Positions 35,283 to 43,797 of a stretch of DNA of 47,524 nucleotides are shown piece by piece. Origin of the DNA: CBIHON01 sp966211965. Lineage in GTDB: Bacteria > Pseudomonadota > Gammaproteobacteria > Burkholderiales > Burkholderiaceae_D. The first letter of the stretch is position 1. Each line of letters begins with the position of its first letter. The position numbers and the translations under genes were made by a program. Location: contig CBIHON010000040.1 of assembly GCA_966211965.1 (NCBI GenBank), forward strand, positions 1 through 47,524, given 5' to 3'. A model generated the notes under the pieces. It searched no databases. It was not told the origin of the DNA and saw nothing but the letters and a program-made list of their open reading frames with translations.

Positions 35283-35301
35283 TTTCAGGCTGCAGACAGA
35301 A

Positions 35302-36192
35302 TCACAGCTTCAAATTATTTTTTAAGAAATCGAATAGCAGTTTCACACGCTGCAGGTGCCGAATATCGGGATGTGCCAAAACCCATAAGTCGGTATCGAG
35401 CTCCTCCAGCGGCCCTTCAACAATTTCAACATCGCGATTGCCGGCCATCAGAAACAGGGGGACCACCCCGACGCCCAAGCCGTTAATCACGGCCGCCGCT
35501 ACTGACAGAATGCTGTTGCAACGATATTTGACGGCACATTTGGGATAATGCCGGCGCCGCCACTTGACCGACGGATGATCCGCCAAGCTGTCGTCGGGCG
35601 CGATCCAATCGCAAGCATCCAACTTGAGCGGCTGTTCCTGCCGTGCCAAGAATCGGCGGCTGGCGAATACCGCGGCCGAGATCGTGCCCAGCCGGGTTCC
35701 CAGCAAATGCTCCGGCGGCCTGCGTGTGGCACGGATCGCGATATCGGCGTCGCGCTGGCTCAGGTTTGCCAAGGCATTATTGGCCATCAGTTCCAAGTCG
35801 ATGCGCGGATGTGCCGCGACGAACTTGCTCAGCTTGGGCAACAGCAAGCCATGCAGGATCGTGTCGGTGGTGGTGATGCGCAAGCTCCCGGACGGCTCGC
35901 TGCCGGCATGTGCGGCGGTTTCGCGCGCCTCTTGCAACTGCGACTCGATCCGCTCTGCATGGCCGGCCAATGCAAGCGCCAGTTCGGTCGGCAAATAACC
36001 TTGTCTACTGCGCTCGAACAGGCGCTCCCCCAAATCTTTTTCGATGCGTTTGAGCGAACGGAATACCGTGGATGCATCCAGTCTCAGGCGCTCGGCAGCG
36101 CCGGCAAGCGTTCTTCCCCGTATCAAGGCAAGCAGCAGTTCCAGGTCGGCGAGCCCAAGCTTGGATTGCGTATTTGCATAGGATGTTTTCAT
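35302..36192 (-). CDS. LysR-family transcriptional regulator
   Basis: The 296-residue regulator has an N-terminal HTH (DLELLLALIRGRTLAGAAERL, then STVFRSLKRIEKDLGERLF) and a periplasmic-binding-like effector domain. It is divergent from a GST gene across a 212-bp region, the classic LysR arrangement for control of the neighbour. It resembles LysR proteins annotated as regulators of GST or antibiotic/quinone detoxification. The effector is not predictable from sequence. Confidence 0.88.
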   Translation of the reverse strand: MKTSYANTQSKLGLADLELLLALIRGRTLAGAAERLRLDASTVFRSLKRIEKDLGERLFERSRQGYLPTELALALAGHAERIESQLQEARETAAHAGSEPSGSLRITTTDTILHGLLLPKLSKFVAAHPRIDLELMANNALANLSQRDADIAIRATRRPPEHLLGTRLGTISAAVFASRRFLARQEQPLKLDACDWIAPDDSLADHPSVKWRRRHYPKCAVKYRCNSILSVAAAVINGLGVGVVPLFLMAGNRDVEIVEGPLEELDTDLWVLAHPDIRHLQRVKLLFDFLKNNLKL

Positions 36193-36404
36193 CGGTGCTC
36201 ATTTCCATTGGGTTGATGCAACGCTACATTATCACCATCACAGTCAGCTGCTTAAGAGGAGATTCTGGCCCTGATCAGCCAACGCTTTTCCTTCGACGGT
36301 GGGTAGTTGACGCGTGCCTTGCAAGGAAATAACGCGTTTGCGCTGAAATCGCCCTCCTCTGCGGCTACTCGTGCGCGACATAACTTTTCATAGGATTGGA
36401 TGCA
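36193..36404. promoter_or_regulatory. Divergent LysR/GST control region
   Basis: This 212-bp region separates the LysR gene and the GST gene. A perfect 10-bp palindrome CCTTGCAAGG lies at 36317-36326 and could be an operator. No clear T-N11-A LysR box stands out beyond that, and I could not place the promoters with confidence. Confidence 0.4.
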
Positions 36405-37076
36405 ATGAAACTTACCTTAATCAGCCACGCCCTCTGTCCCTACGTGCAACGCGCAGTCATCGCGCTCACGGAAAAACAAGCGGCCTACGAACGTATCGAC
36501 ATCGACCTGAAAGCAAAACCCGACTGGTTCCTGGCATTGTCGCCGCTCGGCAAAACCCCTGTACTGGACGTGGACGGAACGGCAATCTTCGAATCGGCAG
36601 TAATCTGCGAATACCTGGAAGATACGCTCTCGCCGGCATTGCATCCGACTTCTCCCCTCGAACGGGCACAGCACAGAGCGTGGATTGAATTCGCATCCGC
36701 CACGCTCAATGCAATTTGGGTGTTTTACACTGCGCGGGATGAGGCCGCATTTCAGGCCGGCACAGCCAAGTTGGTCGAACACTTCAGCCAAATGGAAAAG
36801 GCATTAGGTTCAGGGCCCTACTTCACCGGAGGGAAATTCAGCTTGGTCGATGCGGCATTCGCGCCGGTATTCCGCTATTTCGATGTATTCGATGCGGTAC
36901 TCGATACCGATCTGTTCAGCGCGGCCCCAAAGGTACAGGCTTGGCGGCACGCCTTGTCGCAGCGCCCATCGGTGCGCGCCGCGGTGGGAGACGATTATGC
37001 CGTGCTGCTGCGCCGTTTCGTAATCGCCCAAAACGGCATGCTCGGATCGCGCCTGGTACAGCGAAAACCTGTTTGA
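36405..37076 (+). CDS. Glutathione S-transferase family protein
   Basis: I start it at ATG 36405 (MKLTLISHALCPYVQRAVIAL), nine nucleotides after AGGA; a TTG three codons earlier is less likely. The 223-residue protein has a thioredoxin-like N-terminal domain with SHALCPYVQR (possible redox-active cysteine, as in omega or zeta-like GSTs), GKTPVLDVDGTAIFESAVI (glutathione-binding ES motif), and an all-helical C-terminal domain (FSLVDAAFAPVFRYFD). It is divergent from a LysR gene and convergent with a GGDEF gene. Confidence 0.92.
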   Translation: MKLTLISHALCPYVQRAVIALTEKQAAYERIDIDLKAKPDWFLALSPLGKTPVLDVDGTAIFESAVICEYLEDTLSPALHPTSPLERAQHRAWIEFASATLNAIWVFYTARDEAAFQAGTAKLVEHFSQMEKALGSGPYFTGGKFSLVDAAFAPVFRYFDVFDAVLDTDLFSAAPKVQAWRHALSQRPSVRAAVGDDYAVLLRRFVIAQNGMLGSRLVQRKPV

Positions 37077-37090
37077 GTTCATAACAGGCG

Positions 37091-38230
37091 CTAAACTTTG
37101 ACATCGGCCAACCGGGAAGACCAGGACTCTACCCGATTGCGGCCTTTGGCCTTGGCATCGTAAAGTGCGCGGTCGGCCCTGGCCAGGATTTCTTCCACCG
37201 ATTCCTGCGGCCGATATTCCGCGATACCGATCGATACCGTGACGGGGGTTTCGCTTGGGACATCAAAAAAATGCGCTTGTTCGACGCATTGGCGAATGCG
37301 CTCCGCCCCGGTTAGGACGCCGGGCTCGGTCGTTCCCGGCATCAGCAACAGGAATTCCTCTCCGCCGAAACGGCCGAAACAATCGATCGCCCGCAATTGC
37401 GCGGTAATCGTTTGCGCAAACACCACCAGCGCATGGTCGCCGGCCAAGTGCCCCAGGCGGTCATTGATTTTCTTGAAGTGGTCGATGTCGAGAACGAGGA
37501 CACAGAAGCGCTCGCCGGTCCGGTCGGCACGCTTCTTCTCCGCATTGATCGCGCCCATGATGTAGCGGCGGTTATACACGCCGGTCAACTCATCATGTGT
37601 TGCCTGCTCCTGGATGGTTTTCATCGCAGCGCTGACGTCGCGCAATGCCTGCTCCAGTTGTTCGTTGGTGTCGCGCAGCTTGCGATGTGCCGAGCCGATA
37701 TAACCGCCCACCAGGGCAAACCATGGAATGATGAATACCAGCACCAGCCATTGCAGGATTTCCACAGGCAAATTGAGTCTGGACGCGGTATCGCCGCTTT
37801 GGCACCAGATCAGCCCGCCGTAAGTGAGCGGTGCCAGCAAGCCGATCAAAATAAATTGTTCGGGCCTCAACTTGAAAATACCGAACACCAAGATCAATAC
37901 GTAAAGCATCAAAAAAGCGCCGCGCGCTTCGGTCGCATAAGACAGCAGATACATGTTGAATAGCGTCCCGACGATCATCTGGGGCGCGGTCAGACTGGGA
38001 TCATTGAAACGCGCATTGAAATCGAACCGAATCGCCAGGTAAAAAGCCAGGTTCGGCAAAAGCGTCCCCATCAGCAGTTGCAGATAGCCAAGGCCGGGAA
38101 GCAGGCCTTTCCAGATGCCGTAGGCGGCCAGCAGCGCCGCGAAAAAATAGGTGCCGATCGCCAGGAACAAGCGCCGTATCCGAAGCTTCTGATCGGGGTT
38201 ATCGCCAAAAATAAGTGTTCCGGCAGTCAA
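37091..38230 (-). CDS. Membrane-bound diguanylate cyclase (GGDEF)
   Basis: The 379-residue protein has about six N-terminal transmembrane helices (residues 20-180) with no known extracellular sensor domain. A short linker and a GGDEF domain follow. The active-site motif is GGEEF at residues 289-293, and RAID at 280-283 is a product-inhibition I-site five residues before it. So it probably makes c-di-GMP and is feedback inhibited. The membrane region may itself sense a signal, which is not identified. No EAL domain is attached. Confidence 0.93.
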   Translation of the reverse strand: MTAGTLIFGDNPDQKLRIRRLFLAIGTYFFAALLAAYGIWKGLLPGLGYLQLLMGTLLPNLAFYLAIRFDFNARFNDPSLTAPQMIVGTLFNMYLLSYATEARGAFLMLYVLILVFGIFKLRPEQFILIGLLAPLTYGGLIWCQSGDTASRLNLPVEILQWLVLVFIIPWFALVGGYIGSAHRKLRDTNEQLEQALRDVSAAMKTIQEQATHDELTGVYNRRYIMGAINAEKKRADRTGERFCVLVLDIDHFKKINDRLGHLAGDHALVVFAQTITAQLRAIDCFGRFGGEEFLLLMPGTTEPGVLTGAERIRQCVEQAHFFDVPSETPVTVSIGIAEYRPQESVEEILARADRALYDAKAKGRNRVESWSSRLADVKV

Positions 38231-38276
38231 AGGCGTGATCTCCGTATCAAGAGATATTTGCTGCGCTCAGGGGAAT

Positions 38277-38305
38277 AAAAAAACCGCCTGCAGTGAGGCG
38301 GTTTT
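38277..38305 (-). terminator. Terminator after fadD
   Basis: AAAACCGCCT (38280-38289) pairs with AGGCGGTTTT (38296-38305) across a 6-nt loop, followed on the minus strand by a run of seven T residues. It is 20 nt after the fadD stop codon. Confidence 0.88.
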
Positions 38306-38324
38306 ATTGTAGACCGGAAGCGGG

Positions 38325-40007
38325 CTAAGCAGCCTTTTTTTCATCGCGCAATTCGCGCCGCAGAATCTTGCCGACATTCGTCTTCGGCAATTCGGTCCGG
38401 AACTCGATGTACTTCGGCTTCTTGTAAGCGGTGAATTGCTCTTTGCAGTAATCCATCAACTGCTCCACCGTTAGCGCCGGATCCTTGCGCACTACGAACA
38501 ACTTGACCGCTTCGCCCGAATTCGCATCCGGCACGCCGATGCAGGCGCATTCGAGTACGCCCGGATGCTGGGCGACCACTCCTTCGATCTCGTTCGGATA
38601 GACATTAAACCCGGACACCAGGATCATGTCTTTCTTGCGATCGACGATCTTGGTATAACCTCGCTCGTCCATGATGCCGATGTCGCCGGATTTGAAGAAA
38701 CCGTCCGGCGTCATCACCTTTGCCGTTTCGTCCGGACGATTCCAGTAGCCCGCCATCACTTGGGGACCGCGGATTGCGATCTCACCCGCGGTACCGATCG
38801 GAACCGGATTGCCGTCGTCGTCCAGGATCGCAATCTCGGTCGACGGAATCGGCAAGCCGATGTTGCCGCTGAACTCGATTGCATCCGGTGGATTGGAGGT
38901 CGCGACCGGCGAGGTTTCCGACAGACCATAGCCTTCCAGGATCGCGCAGCCGGTGACCTTCAGCCACTTGTCGTTCACCGCTTGTTGCACCGCCATGCCG
39001 CCGCCGTTGCAAATCTTCAGCATCGAGAAATCCAGCTTGGCGAAGCCGGGATTATTCAGCAAGCCGTTGAACAGCGTATTCACGGCCGGAAACATGTTGA
39101 TCTTATATTTCGCCAGTTCCTTCACGAAACCCGTGATGTCGCGCGGATTCGGGATCAGGATATTCATCCCACCCACACGCGTGCCGAACAAGCAGCAAGC
39201 TGTCAGTGCAAAGATGTGATACAACGGCAGCGCGCAAACAATGGCCAATTGTTCGACCCTGGGCTCCTTGGCCAAGGCCGGTTGCGCCCAAGCTTCATTT
39301 TGCAGCACGTTGGCGATTACGTTGCGGTGGGTCAGTATCGCCCCCTTCGACACGCCGGTGGTGCCGCCGGTGTATTGCAGGAAAGCGATATCGTCATGAC
39401 CAAGGTCAACCGCTTTCATGCTCAGGCCGGCGCCTTCGGATAGCATGCGCTTGAACTGCGTTGCGTTCGGCAAGGAAAATGCCGGCACCACCTTCTTCAC
39501 GTTGCGCAGCACAAAATTGACGACCGCGCCCTTCAGTCCTCCCAGCAAATCGCCGACGCTGGCGACGACGATGTGCTTGATCTGCGTCTTGGCGACGACT
39601 TGTTCCAGCGTCGTGGCGAAATTTTCAAGGATGATGATGGCTTCTGCGCCGGAGTCGTTGAGCTGGTGTTCCAGCTCGCGCGGTGTGTACAGGGGATTTA
39701 CGTTGACGACCGTGTAACCGGCGCGCAGGACGGCTGCGATCGCCACGGGATATTGCAGCACGTTGGGCATCATGACCGCTACCCGCGCACCTTTTTTCAT
39801 ACCTTTGGCTTGCAGCCATGCACCCATTTTCCTGGAGAGTTCGTCGACCTCGCCATAGGTCAGGAATTTGTCCATGCAGACGTAGGCGTTGCGTGCCGCA
39901 TACTTTCGGAATGCCTCTTCCAGCATGTGCACCAGGGAACGATATTGCGTGCAATCGATTTCCGCCGGTATCCCCTTGGGATACGATTTAAGCCAAAACT
40001 TATCCAT
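38325..40007 (-). CDS. fadD: Long-chain fatty-acid-CoA ligase FadD
   Basis: FadD activates long-chain fatty acids to acyl-CoA at the inner membrane for beta-oxidation. The 560-residue protein has a complete P-loop YTGGTTGVSKGAILTHRN at 212-229 with the conserved lysine K221, GYGLSETSPVA, a TGD-type motif (KSGDIGIMDERGY) and hinge DRKKDMILVSGFNVYPNEIE. The C-terminal catalytic lysine lies in PKTNVGKILRREL. It therefore serves as an intact reference for the fused ligase encoded just upstream on the same strand. Confidence 0.95.
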   Translation of the reverse strand: MDKFWLKSYPKGIPAEIDCTQYRSLVHMLEEAFRKYAARNAYVCMDKFLTYGEVDELSRKMGAWLQAKGMKKGARVAVMMPNVLQYPVAIAAVLRAGYTVVNVNPLYTPRELEHQLNDSGAEAIIILENFATTLEQVVAKTQIKHIVVASVGDLLGGLKGAVVNFVLRNVKKVVPAFSLPNATQFKRMLSEGAGLSMKAVDLGHDDIAFLQYTGGTTGVSKGAILTHRNVIANVLQNEAWAQPALAKEPRVEQLAIVCALPLYHIFALTACCLFGTRVGGMNILIPNPRDITGFVKELAKYKINMFPAVNTLFNGLLNNPGFAKLDFSMLKICNGGGMAVQQAVNDKWLKVTGCAILEGYGLSETSPVATSNPPDAIEFSGNIGLPIPSTEIAILDDDGNPVPIGTAGEIAIRGPQVMAGYWNRPDETAKVMTPDGFFKSGDIGIMDERGYTKIVDRKKDMILVSGFNVYPNEIEGVVAQHPGVLECACIGVPDANSGEAVKLFVVRKDPALTVEQLMDYCKEQFTAYKKPKYIEFRTELPKTNVGKILRRELRDEKKAA

Positions 40008-40083
40008 TCTCCGCCTCTTGTCTCACTATTTTTTTTGGAGTGCTGCCTGGCCTTGCCGCCGTCGCGTAGGAGCCGCGTCTAAG

Positions 40084-40123
40084 TCTAAGTTAATGACGCG
40101 GACTCCTGCGTCATTAACTTAGA
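40084..40123. repeat. Perfect inverted repeat between fadD and the fusion gene
   Basis: CTAAGTTAATGACGC (40085-40099) and GCGTCATTAACTTAG (40108-40122) form a perfect 15-bp inverted repeat around an 8-nt loop; one more T-A pair extends it to 40084/40123. There is no U-tract on either strand, so a terminator is unlikely. It may be a regulator binding site or a stabilising hairpin in the 148-bp gap between the fusion gene stop and fadD. Confidence 0.55.
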
Positions 40124-40155
40124 ATCTGTTCAGTATTTCAGTATCTTAGAGTCCC

Positions 40156-42696
40156 TTAAGCGGCATTCGCTTCACTTGGGGCCAGCATGATGCTATCGGG
40201 CAGCGCGCTTGCGTGCAAGCGTTTTGCGCAGTATTTGAGCAACTCTTCTGCGGAGATCGGCATATTGCGATGCAACAATACATGGGCGCGCAAATGTTCT
40301 ATTCCTTCCTCATCCGGCTCGCGTTTCACGCGCGCCAGCGCAACAGCGGGATGCTCGAACAGCACCTCTTCGACCAGCCGCGGGAACACTCTCTGCCCCC
40401 CTCGCATCAGCATGTTTTCCTTGCGATCGATGATGCTGAAAAAGCCGTCTTCATCCATGCTGGCAATATCGCCGGTGGCCAGCCAGCCGCCATGCAAACG
40501 CTGGGCGGTAATGCCCGCATTGCGGCCGTCCTTGCCGCCATAACCGGAAAACACTTGCGGTCCGCGCAGCCATAACTCCCCCAAGCTGTCCGGCTCGGCT
40601 TCCAGGCCAGTATCGAGATCGACGATTTTCGCTTCGGTATCGGGTAAAGGCAGGCCTACCATGCCGCTTTGGCGCCGTGCCGTAAGGGGCATCGCCAGCA
40701 CCGCGGGAGAGGCTTCGGTCAAACCATAGGCTTCGATCAGGCGGCCGCGCGTGATTTTCTCAAACTCTTCGCGAATTTCCTGAGGCAAGGGCGAACCGCT
40801 CACCGCGCATACACGGATCGATGCCAAACCGTAACGCCGCACGCCTGGCGTATGCGTCAATTGCCGGATCATGCGCGGCGTGGTGGGAAAATACGTGGGC
40901 CGCAGTTTTCTCACGGCCTTGAGAAGTTGGGGCAATTCCGCGCCGGGCAACAGAATCAGGGTCGCACCGAGATAAACGCCAAGATGCAGTAAGCCGCTCA
41001 GACCATAAGCCGAAGAAAGCGGCTGCTGCGCCAGAAAACGCTCGTCGCCGGGCCGAGATTCGGGCAACCAATGGCGCAACTGCAAAGCATTGGCTGCAAG
41101 GTTGCGGTGCGTCAAAGGCACCGGCAAGGCGGCGCCGCTGGTGCCGAAGGTGTAGGCAATCACTGCGACGTTTTCAACCGTCAGCACCATATCGGGCGGA
41201 AAACTGCTTCCGCGTGCCAGCACTTGGTGGAACTTGGCGTAGCGCCTTTCATGCTTGCGGTTTTTTTCATCCCGGCGAAACCAGGGCAGCCAATGCCCAT
41301 CCTGCACGTTGTGCAGCAGCGCGAATTTCAGCTTTTCCTTCCAGCCCATGTAATCCATGCGCGAAGCGAATACCACTCGACGCAAACCTGCTGCACGCGC
41401 ATCGTTTTGCAAATCGTCACGCAAGGCATCGTAGCGGTCGGTCGTCGTGATCAGCATCACGCTTGCGGTATCGGCGATGCGAGCGAGCAGGGTTTCCTTG
41501 TCTGTTGCAGCATCGCTCAGGACTGCGACCGCGCCGATTTTCAGGATGCCGTAATAGGCGATGATCCATTGCGGGATGTTCGGCAAGGCCAGCATCACCG
41601 CCTCGCCTGGTTTGATCCGCAACGCGAGCAAGCCATGTGCGAAACGATTGGCCAGTTTGTCGACGGTGCGCCAGTCCATCCTGCCGCCGAAGTACACCAA
41701 TGCCGGCGTTTTCGCAAAGCGCCGCGCACATGCCTCCAGCAGGCGCGGCAAAGGCAGCGACGGCAGCTTGATGCGGTACGGCGTGCGCGAGTCGTAATAC
41801 TTCAGCCATGGCCGCTCTGCTTCCAAAGCCTTGCGCGCGGCGCGACGCCGGCTCTTTTGCTGAGCCTTGTAATCGGCCAGTGCGAGCGGATCGATCTGCG
41901 CTTGCAGGAAGCGTTCGATCGCGCGATTCACCGCGTCCGGCCGCTCGACCATCACCTGGTGCGCCGATACCGGCACTACCACCTGTTCCGCCCCGGGAAT
42001 CAAGCGCGCGACTTCCTTGTAAGACGCATCGGAAAACAAGATGTCGCGCTGGCCGAGAATCACCAAGGTCGGGATTTGGATGGCGCGCAGATACTCAGTG
42101 CCGTTCCAGGAAGCGAGGCCGTTTTTGTTCTGTAAATACACCACATGGGCCGGCGGATAAATCTTGGCGGCGTTGAATCCGACATAAGGAAGGATCTCGC
42201 GGACCCAGGTCAGGAGCGAGGGCGGCACACGCAGCAGCAGGCGCCCGGCGAGCCGCAACTGGAAGCTGACCGCGGAGGCGATGATGACCAAGGCGGTGAT
42301 CCGCTCCGGATGTTTGTGCACGAAGTAGGACGACAGGGCGCCGCCGAATGAGTGACACACAAGGATGAAGCGCTGCGGCACTTGCAAAGCATCGAGCGCA
42401 GCTTCGATATCGGCCACCAGTTCCGGCACATCGTAGCGCGCGCCCTCCTCCTCGGTCGGCGCGTCGCTGTAGCCATGCCCGCGCAAATCGAGCGCAATGA
42501 CACGATAGTCCGCCTGGAATTGTTCAAGCTGATATTCCCAATACGCTGCACGTCCGCCGAAGCCGTGGATGAACACCATGGTTTGCACGGCGTCGCGCGG
42601 CCCGGCATCGACCACGCTCATTTCAAGCGGCCTGCCGCCCGCCAGGCGGCCGGGAAGTTTCAGTGTGTGACGGTGCAGGTCGACGTCGAATCTCAT
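40156..42696 (-). CDS. Alpha/beta-hydrolase fused to an AMP-binding acyl ligase with degenerate motifs
   Basis: This 846-residue protein has two domains. Residues 1-275 are an alpha/beta-hydrolase with a complete catalytic triad: S116 in CHSFGG, D218 in GQRD and H246 in SAHQVM. Residues 320-846 are an ANL-type ligase. Its P-loop at 515-532 reads YTFGTSGAALPVPLTHRN, lacking the PKG lysine, and the C-terminal region has no PKTxxGK-type catalytic lysine. It does retain YGLTEASP (657-664), TGDI (741-744) and DRKEN (757-761). An OleB-OleC fusion is a precedent for hydrolase-plus-ligase, but there is no OleA or OleD gene here. The ligase may be inactive or use an unusual substrate. fadD lies downstream on the same strand. 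Confidence 0.85.
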   Translation of the reverse strand: MRFDVDLHRHTLKLPGRLAGGRPLEMSVVDAGPRDAVQTMVFIHGFGGRAAYWEYQLEQFQADYRVIALDLRGHGYSDAPTEEEGARYDVPELVADIEAALDALQVPQRFILVCHSFGGALSSYFVHKHPERITALVIIASAVSFQLRLAGRLLLRVPPSLLTWVREILPYVGFNAAKIYPPAHVVYLQNKNGLASWNGTEYLRAIQIPTLVILGQRDILFSDASYKEVARLIPGAEQVVVPVSAHQVMVERPDAVNRAIERFLQAQIDPLALADYKAQQKSRRRAARKALEAERPWLKYYDSRTPYRIKLPSLPLPRLLEACARRFAKTPALVYFGGRMDWRTVDKLANRFAHGLLALRIKPGEAVMLALPNIPQWIIAYYGILKIGAVAVLSDAATDKETLLARIADTASVMLITTTDRYDALRDDLQNDARAAGLRRVVFASRMDYMGWKEKLKFALLHNVQDGHWLPWFRRDEKNRKHERRYAKFHQVLARGSSFPPDMVLTVENVAVIAYTFGTSGAALPVPLTHRNLAANALQLRHWLPESRPGDERFLAQQPLSSAYGLSGLLHLGVYLGATLILLPGAELPQLLKAVRKLRPTYFPTTPRMIRQLTHTPGVRRYGLASIRVCAVSGSPLPQEIREEFEKITRGRLIEAYGLTEASPAVLAMPLTARRQSGMVGLPLPDTEAKIVDLDTGLEAEPDSLGELWLRGPQVFSGYGGKDGRNAGITAQRLHGGWLATGDIASMDEDGFFSIIDRKENMLMRGGQRVFPRLVEEVLFEHPAVALARVKREPDEEGIEHLRAHVLLHRNMPISAEELLKYCAKRLHASALPDSIMLAPSEANAA

Positions 42697-42720
42697 CCGC
42701 CCATTCTAGCCGAGCAGCCG

Positions 42721-43797
42721 TCAATGCATCGATCCTGCCGCATAGGTTGGCGCGGAGGCATACTGCACCAGGCGTTGATGACGCTCGTCCTTGTCGAGTG
42801 CGGCAAGTGTGCGCACCGCCGCGTAAAACTTGTCGAAACTCGTTTCGCGGGCCAGCAAGGCGCGAAAACCCGGCACGAAATCGTGGTAGGTCGCAACCGA
42901 CGCCAGATGCGCATTCGACAGCGGCTCGGCGAACCAGCGGTCATAGCCGGCATAGCCGCCCCAACTTGTTTTCAAGGTTTGATACTCGTCTTTCAAGGCT
43001 TGGAAAATTTCCGCCTTCTGCCTTCTCTTTTCCTCGTCGCCGACCGCGCGTGCATAGTTGGCGGCCAGTTCCTTGCGATATTTCAGCAGCAGAGCAAGGA
43101 AGTCATGCTTGCGGCCCTCGAATTGCGCATACAGCGCACGCATTTTGTCGTCCCCGTGAGCGGCCATCCAGCGCTCGACGCCGGCCTCTTCCACAGCAGT
43201 GGCGAAGGACTCATTGAATTGCGAATCGCCTTGCGCATAGACGACTTGATGTGCCAGTTCATGAAAGATCAGGCGCGCCAATTCGCCGTCGGGATAGTTG
43301 ATGAAACTCGACAGCACCGGGTCGTTGAACCAGCCGAGCGTCGAGTAGGCCGGCACACCGGAGACTTGGACGTCGTAGTGCGCCTTTCTTAATTCGGCCG
43401 CGTATTCCTGCGCCTCGTCCTTGCTGTAGTAGCCGCGATAATTGACGCAGCCGGCGACCGGGAAACACCACTGTTTGGGCTTCAGCGACAACTCCGGCGT
43501 CGCCACGACATTCCACAATACGTAGGGACGCCTCAAATCGGTATAAGTCTTGTAGCTGTTGTTGTCAGGCAGCCCCAGTTCGCGCGCGGCAAAGCGCCGG
43601 ATTTCCTTTACCTTGGCGAGTTTCATCTTGAGCTTGTCGCCTACCGCCGGGTCCGCGAGCCAATCGTCGATCGGCTTTGCATCGGCCAGCAAAGTGAATT
43701 GCCCATGCGCGGCCTGCATGTAATATCCCAGTTGGGCGCAGCCGCCAGCCAGCGCCGCCACGCCGAAGAAAATCGCCACCCGCCACTTCATCCTCAT
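42721..43797 (-). CDS. Putative aminopeptidase lipoprotein (COG4324-like)
   Basis: The 358-residue protein has a lipoprotein signal (AALAGGC, lipidated cysteine C20) and a zinc-metallopeptidase motif: HELAHQ (HExxH type) around residue 181, followed by FNESFATAVEEAG with the third ligand glutamate. This matches the predicted aminopeptidase family PF10023. It is probably in the periplasm or outer membrane. Its start codon overlaps the stop of the molybdopterin oxidoreductase gene by 4 bp (ATGA), so the two are translationally coupled. Confidence 0.85.
   Translation of the reverse strand: MRMKWRVAIFFGVAALAGGCAQLGYYMQAAHGQFTLLADAKPIDDWLADPAVGDKLKMKLAKVKEIRRFAARELGLPDNNSYKTYTDLRRPYVLWNVVATPELSLKPKQWCFPVAGCVNYRGYYSKDEAQEYAAELRKAHYDVQVSGVPAYSTLGWFNDPVLSSFINYPDGELARLIFHELAHQVVYAQGDSQFNESFATAVEEAGVERWMAAHGDDKMRALYAQFEGRKHDFLALLLKYRKELAANYARAVGDEEKRRQKAEIFQALKDEYQTLKTSWGGYAGYDRWFAEPLSNAHLASVATYHDFVPGFRALLARETSFDKFYAAVRTLAALDKDERHQRLVQYASAPTYAAGSMH

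Noticed and set aside
40084..40123. The inverted repeat as a transcription terminator
   Set aside because: There is no T-run after the stem on either strand, so I list it only as a repeat or possible operator.
40156..42696. An olefin-biosynthesis (ole) locus because of the hydrolase-ligase fusion
   Set aside because: No OleA-like thiolase or OleD-like reductase is present nearby, and the ligase motifs are degenerate, so I do not assign that pathway.
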